A stretch of DNA of 55,921 bases from Deltaproteobacteria bacterium. Its GTDB lineage: Bacteria; Myxococcota_A; Polyangia; Fen-1088. The stretch spans positions 1-55,921 of the forward strand of contig JAFGPX010000162.1 of the NCBI GenBank assembly GCA_016935975.1. The letters are read 5' to 3'. The notes under the pieces were generated by a model that worked only from the letters and a program-made list of their open reading frames with translations, was not told where the DNA came from and did not search any database. This document shows positions 37,077 to 46,938 of the stretch, piece after piece (the first letter of the stretch is position 1; every line of letters begins with the position of its first letter). The translations under genes and the position numbers were made by a program.

Positions 37077-37573
37077 GTCTCCAGTCGGTACGTCTTGCGC
37101 AGGTGATCGAGCAGGCCGCGACACGACGCCAGGCAGATGTCGAAGACCCTCTCGAAATCCTCGGGGCCGCCGTAGTAGGGATCGGGAACCTCGGACCCGG
37201 GCGCGGCGCCGGGCTCGAAGCTGCGCAAGAGGCGGATCTTGGCGCGCGCCTCGTCGTTCGGCGCCAGCCTTTGCAGGTCGCGCAGGTTGTCCTCATCGAG
37301 GGCGAGCACCAGATCGAACCGCTCGAAGTCCGCACGCAGAAACTGGCGAGCCTCGCCGGTGATGGGCATGCCCCGCCGCTTGGCCACCGCGCGGCTGCGG
37401 CGATCGCGCTCTTCACCGACGTGCCAGGTCCCGGTGCCCGCGCTGTCCACCACGATCTTGTCGTCCAGGCCGGCCTCGCGCACCAGATGGCGCATCACCG
37501 CCTCGGCCGTGGGCGAGCGGCAGATGTTGCCCATGCAGACGAAGCTCACGGCGACGGGTCTGGGGTCCTTCAT
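37073..37573 (-). CDS. Low-molecular-weight protein tyrosine phosphatase family
   Basis: A 166-residue phosphatase with the P-loop VCMGNICRSPTAEA: nucleophile Cys13, Arg19 and Ser20. The general acid Asp is in VPDPYYGG near the C-terminus. Substrate could be phosphotyrosine or, given the adjacent fructosamine kinase, a phosphorylated sugar or ribulosamine (inference). Both ends overlap neighbours as ATGA (miaB stop and kinase start), so the three genes are translationally coupled. Confidence 0.93.
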   Translation of the reverse strand: MKDPRPVAVSFVCMGNICRSPTAEAVMRHLVREAGLDDKIVVDSAGTGTWHVGEERDRRSRAVAKRRGMPITGEARQFLRADFERFDLVLALDEDNLRDLQRLAPNDEARAKIRLLRSFEPGAAPGSEVPDPYYGGPEDFERVFDICLASCRGLLDHLRKTYRLET

Positions 37574-38910
37574 GGCGCAAGCTCTCGCGCGGTGGCCCGG
37601 GCGTGGAGGGTTCCAGGCCCACTGCGTTCGATGACCACGTCGACCATGCGGCCTACGGCCACGCCCGCGCCTTGGGCCACGATGACCGGGCGAAAGGCGT
37701 CGGTGCGGCCGAGCAGCTCCGCGGCGGATCGGTGCGAGGGCGATTCGCACAGCACGCGTTCGCGGCGGCCGACCTGGGCGCGGTACAGGTCGGCGGTGAT
37801 CCGGCGCTGGGCCTCGATGACGTGCGCTAGGCGCTGTTGTTTCGCCTCGGCCGGCACGTCGTCGGGCAGATGGCGCGCTGCCGGCGTTCCCCGACGCTGC
37901 GAGTAGGCGAACATGAAGGCGTTGTCGAAGCGCAGCTCGCCCAGCGCGGCCAGCGTCTCGGCGAAATCCGCGTCGCTCTCGCCGCAGAAACCGACGAGGA
38001 GATCGGTGGTGATGGCGATCTCGGGCATGGCCGCGCGCAGCCGCGCCACGAGAGCGCGATACTCGCCAAAGCTGTAGCCACGCTGCATGCGCTGGAGTAC
38101 CGCATCCGACGCCGACTGCAAGGGCAGGTGCACGTGCCGACACACCTTGGGCAGCTCGACCATGGCGGCGATGACCTCGCCCGTGAAATCGAGAGGATAG
38201 GGCGACACGAAGCGAATGCGCTCGATGCCGTCCACCGCGGCCACCTGGCGCAGGAGATCGGCGAAGCCGACCTCGTGGCCGCTCTCGCGGAAACGGTAGG
38301 AGTTGACGGTTTGCCCGAGGAGTTGCACCTCGCGCGCCCCGCTTGCCGCCAGGGCGGCCACCTGGCGCACGACCTCGGCGGGAGCGGTGGCGCGCTCCCG
38401 GCCGCGGGTGAAGGGCACGACACAGAAACTGCAGAAGCGGTCGCAGCCGCGCTGGACGGCTACGTGGCCGATCACGCCGCTGCCCAGGGTGGGCAAGGCA
38501 TCGAGGCCCGCGTAGGTTTCGTGGGCGTCGAGAGCGATGTCTTCCACGGGCTCGCCGAGACGAGCGCGCTCGATGTGTCCCGGCAGCCGCCGATAGCCGT
38601 CGGGCCCGACCACCAGATCCACGTAGGGCGCCTGCTGCCGCACCTCGTGGCGCAGGTGCTCGGCCATGCACCCGGTGATGCCCAGGAGCACGTGCCGGCC
38701 GTTGGCCTTGTAGCGGGCCAGACTGCTGGCGCGGCCTCGCACCCGCTCCACGGCCCGTTCGCGCACCGCACAGGTGTTGATGAGAATGACGTCAGCCAGG
38801 GCGGGATCCAGGGTCCGCGCATAGCCCGCCTTGCCAAGCAGCCCGAGCACCATCTCGCTGTCGGCCACGTTCATCTGGCAGCCGTAGGTTTCGAGGTAGA
38901 CGGTGGGCAT
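37570..38910 (-). CDS. miaB: tRNA-2-methylthio-N6-dimethylallyladenosine synthase
   Basis: A 446-residue radical SAM enzyme that adds a methylthio group to i6A37 of tRNAs reading U-starting codons. It has the MTTase N-terminal domain with Cys11 (YLETYGCQMN), INTCAVRE and ITGCMAEH, the radical SAM triad in GCDRFCSFCVVP, and a C-terminal TRAM domain (about 375-440). Length and order are those of MiaB rather than MtaB or RimO. It is cotranscribed with the phosphatase and kinase; the two tRNA-Ser genes in this window, which read UCN codons, are potential substrates only if A37 carries i6A. Confidence 0.93.
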   Translation of the reverse strand: MPTVYLETYGCQMNVADSEMVLGLLGKAGYARTLDPALADVILINTCAVRERAVERVRGRASSLARYKANGRHVLLGITGCMAEHLRHEVRQQAPYVDLVVGPDGYRRLPGHIERARLGEPVEDIALDAHETYAGLDALPTLGSGVIGHVAVQRGCDRFCSFCVVPFTRGRERATAPAEVVRQVAALAASGAREVQLLGQTVNSYRFRESGHEVGFADLLRQVAAVDGIERIRFVSPYPLDFTGEVIAAMVELPKVCRHVHLPLQSASDAVLQRMQRGYSFGEYRALVARLRAAMPEIAITTDLLVGFCGESDADFAETLAALGELRFDNAFMFAYSQRRGTPAARHLPDDVPAEAKQQRLAHVIEAQRRITADLYRAQVGRRERVLCESPSHRSAAELLGRTDAFRPVIVAQGAGVAVGRMVDVVIERSGPGTLHARATARELAP

Positions 38911-38954
38911 CGCAAGGTCTTATAGCACCCGACGCGGCGGACGACCGTCCGGGG

Positions 38955-41900
38955 CTATCTCTTGCGGCGCAGGTTCTCGTTGCCGAACTTCTCCCGTTCG
39001 CCGCTGCTCCGGCCGCCCAGTCTGGTCACCTGTTGCGCCGCCTCGGGGCGCGCCGGCGCCCTGGCCGGCGCGATCTCGAGGTACTTCTTGAAACTGGCCA
39101 ACGCGGCCGACTTGGCCCCGGTGAGCAACTCGGCCTGGGCCAGCTGGAAATGAAGGTCGGGCAGCCAGGGCGTCTTCTCGGGGGCCTTGGCCATCGCCTT
39201 GCGAAAGTGCTCGATGGCGGTCTTCGGCTTGGCCCGATCCATTTCGGTGCGGCCGAGACGGTAGTGCGGCTCGGGCGCATCGGGATCGATCTTCAAGGCG
39301 GCGCGCCAGGATGCATCGGCTTTCTTGGCATCGCCTTGCTTGTCGTGGCAGAGCCCTTGCAGGACCAGGGGCTCGGCGTCCTTGGGAAGCATCTTGGCGG
39401 CGGCCTGGAAGTCGGCCAAGGCGCTCTCCATGTCGCCGGCGCGGAAGTAGATGCGGCCGCGAGCCATGCGCCCCTCCGCCAGCGACACCGCGTTCGCCAG
39501 GGAAGCCAGGGCCTCGTTCTGCTTGCCCAGCTTGTCCAGCAACTTGCCATAGGCCAGGGCGTAGGGCGGCGTGTTGCCCCAGCTCGTGGCCCGGCGATAC
39601 TCGGTCAGCGCTTGCCCGTTCTCGCCGCGCGATTCGTGGATGCGCGCCATGTAGTAGGCCGCCTCGGCATTGCGCGGAGACTGGTCGAACACCTTCTTGA
39701 CCTCGCTCTGGGCGAGCGCGACCTTGTCCATGTCGAGGGCGAGCCGGGCGACTGCCAGCCGGATAGGAACGCTGGGGTGGCCGGCCTGGATCTCGGCTTG
39801 GTAGTGGGCGAGGGCTTCGGCCTTCTGCCCAAGTCGCAGGCAGACCTCGGCCAGTCGCTCGCGCAACCCCAGGGTTTCCGGGAAGTCCTTGAGGGTGCGT
39901 TCGAGAGACACCTTGGCCTCTTCCAGTTTGTCCTGCGCCTGCAGCGCGGCGGCGATGCCGAGGCGCGCGGCCACCGATTTGGGATTGCCGTCGAGGGCTC
40001 TTTCGAAGACCTCCTGCGCCTTCCCTGGCTCGCCGGCCACGATCAGGGCGTCGCCCCACGCGAGCTGTAGCACCGGGGGTGGCGCTCCGGCTTCCTCCGC
40101 GGCGCGTAGTACGGCGAGCGAATCCTGTGCCTTCTCCTGCTGTTGCAGGAGCGCCGCCAGCTTGAGTGAGGAGGGCAGGAACTTCGGATCCTTCTTGAGC
40201 GCCTCCCGGTAGCCTTGTTCGCCGGCGGCGAGATCCGGCGGCTGGCTCGAGGCGGCGGCCACGGCCGTCCAGAAAGGCCCGCGCGGGTCGTCGGGGCGCA
40301 GCTTGGCCGCGGCGCCGACCAGGCCGAGCCCTCGCTTGGCGTCGCCGGTGGCGATGAGAGCGCCGCCAAGGGCGAACTTGCCCTCCGGTTTGGCGCTGAG
40401 CGTGGGGCCTGCCGCTCGGAGCCGTTCGAGGGCCTGAGCATACTTGCCGTCGTAAAGCAGGGCCTCGCCCAGCGCGAGGTAGGCTGGCGTGAAGCGCTTG
40501 TCGCGCGCGATCGCCTTCTGGAAAGCGTCGATGGCCTCGGGCGTGCGCCCCAGCGCCAGGTGCGACTGGCCAACGAGCAAGTGCAGGCTGGCGAGCTCGG
40601 CCGGCCCGGCGCCGGCGAGTTTCTTGTCGACGAGGGCCTGCGCCGCCGCCAGGCGCTTCTCCGGGGTTTGCTCGCTTCCGGCCAGGCCGATCTGCGCCCC
40701 ACCGTGGGCGGGGTTCTTGGCCAGCACAAGGTCGAACTGCTTGCGCGCTTCGGGGCCTTTGCCGAGCGCCCGGCCCAGCAGGTAGTGGCCGAGCATGTCG
40801 TCGGGCCGAGCCCCCACGAAGGCTCGCAGCGGCGTCACGGCGGCGGCCAGATTGTCCTCTCTCAGACGAGCCAGCCCGAGAACGAGCTGGCTTTCCGGGG
40901 CCGCGCGATCGGCAAGCAACTTGTCGGCTTCGCTCGGCTTGTTGTTGGCGATGGCCACCAAGGCGCGCACGCGGCTTCGCGCGGCAGCGAGCTTGGGCTG
41001 CTCGGCCGCGGCGGCCGCGGCTTGTTCGCCCGCCGTCACGTCGTTGGGCGCGCCCCCATGGGCCGCATGGGCAAGAAGCAGCAGCTCCGCGGCCTTGAGG
41101 CGAAGATGCGCGCCGCTCTCCTTGTACTCGGCCGCGATCTTGGTGAGCTCGCCGGCCGCGTTCTGGTATGCCGCCAGGTTGTCCTTGGCCAGCTCGGGCA
41201 GGAAGGGCTTGAGGACGTTGTCCGGGTTGGGCGCGGCACGCAGTAGGACCATCGCGACGGCCGCGCCGGCCGCGGCCACCAGCACGCCGCCGCCGGCGAA
41301 GAACACCCAGCGGGGAAAACCCGACTTCTTGGCTATGGGACGCAGCGCGCGCCCGGCGGTGGCGGTGCGGACGCTGGGAGGGGCCAGGAGCGGAACCTCG
41401 CCCATGTGCTCGGCGGCGGCGTCGGCCATCCCCTCGCTGGCCACGCGCGCGGAGGGGAAGGGAATGGCGACGGGGGAAGAGCCCGACGAGGTTCGCGGGC
41501 TGCTTTCGAATTCCAAACTGAAGCCGAGGTCGAGGCTGTCCTTGGCGGCGTCCGGGGCGGCGCCGGCTGGCCGAGGCGGCGCCGCGGCGGCCAGGCCGGA
41601 TGCGGCGGGCGCGTCGCTTGGGGGCGGCTCCGTGGGCTCCGGCACCAGGGGCGCCAGGATCGGCTTGGACGGCGGGCTCGGCTTGGCCGCCGGCGGGGGA
41701 GGGACGGGTGGGGGGGCGCCGGCGGGAGCGGGGCCGACGGAGAAGAGCGAAGGCAGGGTGGCGTCGATCCCGGTGGGCGCGGCCGGCGGTTTCGGGGCCG
41801 GGGAAGCCGGCCGCTTGGACTCGATCGGCTTGGTCTCGAAACGCGACGGGCTTCTGGGGAGCGGCGGGGGCATCTTGGCCGGCGCGGGAGGAACCGGAGG

Positions 41901-42539
41901 CGGTCCGAGGTTCAACGAGCCTGGCCTCGGGGCCTCTGCCAGCGGATCGCCCAGGGTGAGCGATGGACTGCCGGCCGGCGGCTCGGGCGGAGGAGGCAGA
42001 TCCAAGGACAAACCGAGAGGCGGGGTCTTGGTCGCTGGGCGCTCCCGTGGCGGCGGAAACGACAACGCGGGCGGCCCGCTCGGTTGCCCCAGCGCGAGAC
42101 GGTCGACGGGCAAGTCGCCGGGGCGGGGAACGGCGTCGCGGTCGATGGGCAAGTCGCCAGGCCGGGGAACGGCATGGCGATCGACGGGCAGGTCGCCGGG
42201 GCGGGGAACGGCATTGCGGTCGATGGGCAGGTCTTCCGGCCGAGGAACGGTCTCGCGGGGCGCGGGCAGATCCCCGGGGTGGGGGATGGCTTCGCGGGGC
42301 GCGGGCAGATCCAAGGGATGCGGCACCGCCTCGCGCGGTGCGGGCAGGTCACTTGGCCGGGGCACCGCCTCGCGTGGCGCCGGCAGGTCGTCGGAGGAAG
42401 AGCGGGCCGGCGGTCTGATTCGAAACGAGGTCTTGCACAACACGCAAACGTGATCGAGTCCTTCCGGCGGGATGTCTACGACGACCTGCTGTCCTTTGAG
42501 GCACTTGGGGCAGATGACCTTGAGCGACGCCACGTTCAA
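38955..42539 (-). CDS. Large zinc-ribbon / single-TM / TPR protein
   Basis: A 1194-residue protein. N-terminus: a zinc-ribbon with C10-x2-C13 and C32-x2-C35, of the MJ0042 finger type. Residues 51-154 are eight 13-residue repeats (DLPAPREAVPRP-like), followed by a long Pro-rich linker to about 390. One membrane helix (GVLVAAAGAAVAMVLL, about 400-425) separates a cytoplasmic N-half from the rest, and about 15-18 TPR-like units fill residues about 440-1180. This architecture is common in Myxococcota and probably forms a scaffold; no enzymatic motif is visible. It sits 44 bases upstream of miaB. Confidence 0.85.
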   Translation of the reverse strand: MNVASLKVICPKCLKGQQVVVDIPPEGLDHVCVLCKTSFRIRPPARSSSDDLPAPREAVPRPSDLPAPREAVPHPLDLPAPREAIPHPGDLPAPRETVPRPEDLPIDRNAVPRPGDLPVDRHAVPRPGDLPIDRDAVPRPGDLPVDRLALGQPSGPPALSFPPPRERPATKTPPLGLSLDLPPPPEPPAGSPSLTLGDPLAEAPRPGSLNLGPPPVPPAPAKMPPPLPRSPSRFETKPIESKRPASPAPKPPAAPTGIDATLPSLFSVGPAPAGAPPPVPPPPAAKPSPPSKPILAPLVPEPTEPPPSDAPAASGLAAAAPPRPAGAAPDAAKDSLDLGFSLEFESSPRTSSGSSPVAIPFPSARVASEGMADAAAEHMGEVPLLAPPSVRTATAGRALRPIAKKSGFPRWVFFAGGGVLVAAAGAAVAMVLLRAAPNPDNVLKPFLPELAKDNLAAYQNAAGELTKIAAEYKESGAHLRLKAAELLLLAHAAHGGAPNDVTAGEQAAAAAAEQPKLAAARSRVRALVAIANNKPSEADKLLADRAAPESQLVLGLARLREDNLAAAVTPLRAFVGARPDDMLGHYLLGRALGKGPEARKQFDLVLAKNPAHGGAQIGLAGSEQTPEKRLAAAQALVDKKLAGAGPAELASLHLLVGQSHLALGRTPEAIDAFQKAIARDKRFTPAYLALGEALLYDGKYAQALERLRAAGPTLSAKPEGKFALGGALIATGDAKRGLGLVGAAAKLRPDDPRGPFWTAVAAASSQPPDLAAGEQGYREALKKDPKFLPSSLKLAALLQQQEKAQDSLAVLRAAEEAGAPPPVLQLAWGDALIVAGEPGKAQEVFERALDGNPKSVAARLGIAAALQAQDKLEEAKVSLERTLKDFPETLGLRERLAEVCLRLGQKAEALAHYQAEIQAGHPSVPIRLAVARLALDMDKVALAQSEVKKVFDQSPRNAEAAYYMARIHESRGENGQALTEYRRATSWGNTPPYALAYGKLLDKLGKQNEALASLANAVSLAEGRMARGRIYFRAGDMESALADFQAAAKMLPKDAEPLVLQGLCHDKQGDAKKADASWRAALKIDPDAPEPHYRLGRTEMDRAKPKTAIEHFRKAMAKAPEKTPWLPDLHFQLAQAELLTGAKSAALASFKKYLEIAPARAPARPEAAQQVTRLGGRSSGEREKFGNENLRRKR
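42078..42389 (-). repeat. Eight tandem 39-bp repeats encoding DLP-x-x-R-x-A-V-P-R-P
   Basis: In-frame tandem units of 39 bp, each encoding 13 residues: four start DLPAPRE-like, then four start DLP[IV]DR-like, so two sub-families alternate as blocks. The near-identity of neighbouring units points to replication slippage. Copy number may vary between strains. Confidence 0.85.
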
Positions 42540-42602
42540 CCTTCTGTTGCGCCCATTGTATCACCGTATCACCGCCGCGCGCCGGGCGTAGGGGCCGCGC
42601 GG

Positions 42603-43793
42603 TCAGCCCTTCGGCTTGTCGGGACCTGTGAGTATGTCTGGTGCCAGCCGCTGGGCGATATGTTGCTGATAGCGGTTCTGGTAGAGCTGCACCAGAGCGA
42701 GAAAGAGAGTCATGATGAGCGGCCCGTAGATCAGGCCGCGTACGCCGAAGCCCATGATACCGCCGAGCAGGCTCAGGAAGACGAGCAGGCTGTTCATGCG
42801 CATCGACGAGCCCATGAGGCGCGGCTTGAGCCCGTACTCGAAGAGATACGACTGGCCCATGCAGAAGATCAGGAAGACGACGGCCGCCAGCGGCCGGCCC
42901 TCGATCCACAAGTAGATGGTGGCGGGAATGATGACCGCGGCGACGCCGACCAGGGGCAGGAAGGCGGCGATGGCCATGACGATGCCCCACAGCACCGGCG
43001 AGGGCAGCCCCACGACGACCCAGGCGATGCCGGCCACGAGTCCCTGCAGCACGCTGCTGGTGCCGGCGCCCACCAGAATGGCGCGACCCACCTCGCCGAG
43101 CTTCGAGATGAAGATCTGGTCCTCGTCGTGCTTGAGCGGCGACAGCCGGTAGAGGAATGTGCGCAGGCGGTCGCCCCAGACCAAGAGGTAGAAGACCGCA
43201 AGGAGAACGACGATGGTGTGCAGCGTCGTGGAGAAAAGGCTGCCCAAGAAGGCGTTGGCCTGCTTGGCGAGATACTGCGTCAGGCTGCGGCCGGTATCGA
43301 GGAGGGCCTGCTCGACCCACTCGGGCGCCACGGTGATGCCGATGCTCGCGGCCACGCGCGAGATGGCGTCCATGATGGCGCCGTCGCGGCCGGCGATGGC
43401 CCGTAGGGTCAACGAGCGCCCGTCGGCGCTCCACGAGCGCGAGGCCTCGGCGATATCGCTGAACAGTGCCGAAGCGATGAGAAAGATGGGGATGGCGCTG
43501 ACCACGACCAACCCAATCACAAGGAGCGCCGAGGCCAGCACCTGCCGGTTGCCGAGCAGGCGGGAGAGTCGAGCGTACATGGGGGTCAGCAGGATGACGA
43601 ACAAGAAGGCGATGACGATGTCGCCCAGGAAGGGCAGAAGCACGTAGCCGACGGCCAGGATGGCGAGGATGAAGAGGACGACGAAGAAGTACGGCGCGAT
43701 GGCCTCGTTGCCAAACAAGGGCTTGGCCGCGGGGAGCTCGCCGCTGAGATTCGTCGGTATCTCGGACGAGCTGGTCCGCTCGGGTTCGCTCAT
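42603..43793 (-). CDS. AI-2E/PerM family membrane transporter
   Basis: A 396-residue membrane protein with about eight hydrophobic segments and the AI-2E exporter family pattern: LPFLGDIVIAFLFVILLTPMY near the N-terminus (split as LPFLGDIVIAF and ILLTPMY), GIVMAIAAFLPLVGV, and MNSLLVFLSLLGGIMGFGVRG in the last third (LLVFLSLLGGIMGFG). Family members were linked to autoinducer-2 export but also to Na+/H+ or lipid transport, so the substrate is open. The start at ATG 43793 is preferred; an upstream ATG at 43805 is in frame. It is divergent from nuoA across 181 bases. Confidence 0.88.
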   Translation of the reverse strand: MSEPERTSSSEIPTNLSGELPAAKPLFGNEAIAPYFFVVLFILAILAVGYVLLPFLGDIVIAFLFVILLTPMYARLSRLLGNRQVLASALLVIGLVVVSAIPIFLIASALFSDIAEASRSWSADGRSLTLRAIAGRDGAIMDAISRVAASIGITVAPEWVEQALLDTGRSLTQYLAKQANAFLGSLFSTTLHTIVVLLAVFYLLVWGDRLRTFLYRLSPLKHDEDQIFISKLGEVGRAILVGAGTSSVLQGLVAGIAWVVVGLPSPVLWGIVMAIAAFLPLVGVAAVIIPATIYLWIEGRPLAAVVFLIFCMGQSYLFEYGLKPRLMGSSMRMNSLLVFLSLLGGIMGFGVRGLIYGPLIMTLFLALVQLYQNRYQQHIAQRLAPDILTGPDKPKG

Positions 43794-43974
43794 GGCGGCT
43801 AGCATAGCGCGGGTTCGGACTTTCGTCGCGCGATAGCGCGGGCGCCGCGTCTGGATGCGGCCGCCGGGGGCTCCCGTGGCGGCGGTGGCCCTTTGGGCCA
43901 CTTGATTTTCGGGGTGCCACCGTCTAGATCAGGGCCTCCTGCCAACCTCGGCTGGCCGGACACAGAAGGTTGTC

Positions 43975-44418
43975 ATGGGCTACCAATTCGCCGCAGTGCT
44001 TGCTTTCGCGGTCATGGCCGTCCTGTTTGCCCTGGTCGTGCTCATGGTGGGGCGCCTGCTGCGGCCGCGCTTCCCGAACGACGACAAGCTGTCGATCTAC
44101 GAGTGCGGCGAGCGTCCCGTCGGCTCGGCCTGGTACAACTTCAATCCACGCTTCTACCTCATCGCCCTGGTCTTCATCGTCTTCGAGGTGGACATCGCGC
44201 TGACCTTTCCGGTTGTCGTGGTGTACGCCGCTTGGATCGAGAAAGGGCTAGGCTTCGTCGCGTTCGTCGAGCTGATTCTCTTCACCGTCGTGCTGCTGGT
44301 CGGGCTGGCTTGGGCCTGGGGGCACGGCGATCTCGAATGGATCAAGAAGTTGTCGGAGTCGCCCCGCAAGACCGATCGATCGGGCCTCGTCGCGCCGACG
44401 GCAAGGCCTGGGGTTTGA
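43975..44418 (+). CDS. nuoA: NADH-quinone oxidoreductase subunit A
   Basis: A 147-residue membrane subunit with three helices and the family signature [20 protein letters not shown] followed by [10 protein letters not shown] (conserved acidic residues on the membrane arm near the quinone channel). First gene of an 11-gene operon on the plus strand. The C-terminus has a short extra polar tail. No promoter was clearly recognised in the 181-bp divergent region to the left. Confidence 0.96.
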   Translation: MGYQFAAVLAFAVMAVLFALVVLMVGRLLRPRFPNDDKLSIYECGERPVGSAWYNFNPRFYLIALVFIVFEVDIALTFPVVVVYAAWIEKGLGFVAFVELILFTVVLLVGLAWAWGHGDLEWIKKLSESPRKTDRSGLVAPTARPGV

Positions 44419-44428
44419 GGCTCTGCCC

Positions 44429-44992
44429 ATGACACAGCCGAGGCCATTGCTTGGCGAGCCTGGAGCGGGCGTGCTGTTCACCAACACCAGCCTGATCGAC
44501 GACGCCATCAATGTGGCTCGCAAGAACTCGATCCACTACCTGCTGTTCGGGCTGGCGTGTTGCGGGATCGAGCTGATGCAGACCGGCGGCCCGCGCGCCG
44601 ACCTGGACCGCTTCGCGGCGATCTTCCGCGCCAGCCCGCGCCAGGCGGATCTGATGATCGTGGCCGGCACGCTCACCTACAAGATGGCGGTGCGCACCAA
44701 GCTGCTCTACGACCAGATGGCCGAGCCCAAGTACGTCCTGTCGATGGGCTCGTGCGCGAACTGCGGCGGTCTGTTTCAGATGTCGTATTCCGTGTGCAAG
44801 GGCGTGGACAAGATCATTCCCGTGGATGTGTACGTGCCGGGCTGTCCGCCTCGTCCCGAGGCGTTGACCGAGGGTCTCTTGCGTATCCAGGACATCATCA
44901 TGTGCGAGCGCTGGAAGACGAGAATGCGGCCGGGACGCATCGATCCCAATACGCCGATGATGGTCGAAGACCCGAAAGCCCGCACCCCATGA
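44429..44992 (+). CDS. nuoB: NADH-quinone oxidoreductase subunit B
   Basis: A 187-residue peripheral subunit carrying the N2 [4Fe-4S] cluster next to the quinone site. The ligands are visible: tandem C44-C45 (LACCGIELM), C109 (MGSCANCGG) and C139 (VPGCPPRPE). The start lies ten bases after nuoA; the stop overlaps the nuoC start as ATGA. Confidence 0.97.
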   Translation: MTQPRPLLGEPGAGVLFTNTSLIDDAINVARKNSIHYLLFGLACCGIELMQTGGPRADLDRFAAIFRASPRQADLMIVAGTLTYKMAVRTKLLYDQMAEPKYVLSMGSCANCGGLFQMSYSVCKGVDKIIPVDVYVPGCPPRPEALTEGLLRIQDIIMCERWKTRMRPGRIDPNTPMMVEDPKARTP

Positions 44993-45777
44993 CCCAAGAA
45001 GAAATCTGCGCCCAGCTCAAGGAGAAGTTCGGCGAGGCCGTGGGGGCCTTGTCCGAGACCAAGGGCGACCGCTTCGTCGTGGTCAAGGGCGAGAAGATCG
45101 TGGAGATCTGCCGGTTCCTCAAGGGCACGGCGGGATTGCAGTTCGACTATTGCCAAGACATCACCGCGGTCGATTGGCCGGCGCGCAAGGTGATCGAGGT
45201 CGTTTATCATTTGTATTCGCTGGCGCGCCGGCACGGGGTGGTGCTGAAGGTCGAGAGCGACCGCGACAAGCCGGCCGTGGCCACGGTCGAGGGGGTGTGG
45301 AAGGCGGCGAGCTGGCTCGAGCGCGAGGTTTACGATCTGTTCGGGGTGGAGTTCATCGGGCACTCGGATCTCCGGCGCATCATGCTGCCGGACGACTGGG
45401 TCGGCCATCCGCTGCGCAAGGACTACCAGGAAGCCGGGGGATACCACGGCATCGAGAACGTGCGGCCGAATCCGCTGGTGCAATTGACGAAGCGGACCGA
45501 GGAGAAGCGCAAGGAGATCGCGGCGACCGCCGCGGTTGTCGTGCCTGCGGCGGCACCGGAAGCGAAGCCGGAAGCGGCGGCGGCCCTCCCTTCGGGAGCT
45601 TCGGGACCTACACCACCCCGACCCGCCCCGCTCGCTTCGCTCGCGCCCTCGACGGCCCCGGCGGCGGCACCAGCGCCTGCCCCGGCGGCGGCCCCAGCGA
45701 CGATCGCTCCTGCGTCAGCCTCGGCGCCCTCTCCCTCCCCCCCCGCGCCCTCCTCTGTCCCGGAGAAGAAAGAGTAA
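44989..45777 (+). CDS. nuoC: NADH-quinone oxidoreductase subunit C with Ala/Pro-rich tail
   Basis: A 262-residue protein. Residues 1-175 are the NuoC domain, with the signature [20 protein letters not shown] and [19 protein letters not shown]. From about residue 185 the protein becomes Ala/Pro/Ser-rich low complexity ([13 protein letters not shown], then [10 protein letters not shown]) up to the charged end PEKKE, not found in typical NuoC, which ends soon after the DY motif. The tail coding DNA keeps frame and high GC. Start ATG 44989 overlaps nuoB; nuoD starts three bases after the stop. Confidence 0.95.
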   Translation: MTQEEICAQLKEKFGEAVGALSETKGDRFVVVKGEKIVEICRFLKGTAGLQFDYCQDITAVDWPARKVIEVVYHLYSLARRHGVVLKVESDRDKPAVATVEGVWKAASWLEREVYDLFGVEFIGHSDLRRIMLPDDWVGHPLRKDYQEAGGYHGIENVRPNPLVQLTKRTEEKRKEIAATAAVVVPAAAPEAKPEAAAALPSGASGPTPPRPAPLASLAPSTAPAAAPAPAPAAAPATIAPASASAPSPSPPAPSSVPEKKE

Positions 45778-45780
45778 GAC

Positions 45781-46938
45781 ATGGCAATCGATATGAAGAT
45801 CGAGCGCCAGATTCTCCGCCGGACGGAGACGTCGGACGAAGAGATCGTCGTCAACTTCGGGCCCCAGCATCCCTCCACGCACGGGGTCATCAATTTCGTC
45901 ACGCAGACCACGGGCGAGATCATCCGGCGCTCGGTGCCGGAGGTGGGCTACCTGCACCGGGGGCTCGAGAAGATCGGCGAGATGGTGACCTACCCGGGGT
46001 ACATGCCGTTCACCGACCGCATCGACTATGTGGCGGCGATGTTCGCGAACGAGGGCTATGCGCTGGCCGTCGAGAGACTGTTGGGCATCGAGGCGCCGCC
46101 CCGGGCCCAGTACTTGCGCGCCATCGCGGGCGAGCTTTGCCGCATCTCGAGCCATTTCATCGCGGTCGGCACCATGGCCACGGATATCGGCGCCGCCACG
46201 CCGCTGACCCACGGTTTGCGCGAGCGCGAATCGGTCAACGACTTGATCGAGGAGCTGTGCGGGGCGCGGCTGACGTTCAACTACCACCGCATCGGCGGCG
46301 TGTCCTTCGACGCGCCGGCCGGCTGGTCCGACAAGGTGCTGCGCTTCCTCGATCACCTCGACAGCTACATCCAGGAATGGGATCGCCTGATCTCGTTCAA
46401 CCAGATCTACGTCGATCGCCTGGCCAATGTCGGCGTCATCACGCGCGAGCAGGCCGTCGACTATGGTCTGGTCGGACCCAACCTGCGCGGCTCGGGCGTT
46501 CAATGGGATATCCGGCGCGACCTGTCGTACGGGGCCTATCCCGACTTCGCCTTCGACATCCCCGTCGGCACCGGCCGCTTCGGCACGGTCGGGGATTGCT
46601 GGGATCGCTACTACGTGCGCGTGCAGGAGATGCTGGAGTCTTCGAAGATCATTCGCCAGGCCCTGGCCAAGCTGCCCGAGGGCGAGATCATGGCCAAGGT
46701 GGCGCGCAAGCCGAAGCCCGATGCGGGCGAGGCCGTGGGTCGCGTGGAATCCGCGCGCGGCGAGATGCTGTACTACGTGGTCTCCGACGGCTCGGAGAAG
46801 GCGTACCGCCTGCGCGTGCGCACGGGCAGTTTCCTGGCCATGGGCATCATCGAGGAGCTTTCGCGCGGCATCATGGTGGCCGATCTCATCGCCATCATCG
46901 CTTCCCTGGACATCGTCGCTCCGGAGATTGACCGGTGA
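45781..46938 (+). CDS. nuoD: NADH-quinone oxidoreductase subunit D
   Basis: A 385-residue subunit homologous to NiFe-hydrogenase large subunits, forming the quinone-reduction chamber with NuoB. Signatures: [24 protein letters not shown] and the conserved His/Tyr region near residue 50-60. NuoC and NuoD are separate here, unlike the fused NuoCD of E. coli. Its stop overlaps the nuoH GTG start (GTGA). Confidence 0.97.
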   Translation: MAIDMKIERQILRRTETSDEEIVVNFGPQHPSTHGVINFVTQTTGEIIRRSVPEVGYLHRGLEKIGEMVTYPGYMPFTDRIDYVAAMFANEGYALAVERLLGIEAPPRAQYLRAIAGELCRISSHFIAVGTMATDIGAATPLTHGLRERESVNDLIEELCGARLTFNYHRIGGVSFDAPAGWSDKVLRFLDHLDSYIQEWDRLISFNQIYVDRLANVGVITREQAVDYGLVGPNLRGSGVQWDIRRDLSYGAYPDFAFDIPVGTGRFGTVGDCWDRYYVRVQEMLESSKIIRQALAKLPEGEIMAKVARKPKPDAGEAVGRVESARGEMLYYVVSDGSEKAYRLRVRTGSFLAMGIIEELSRGIMVADLIAIIASLDIVAPEIDR

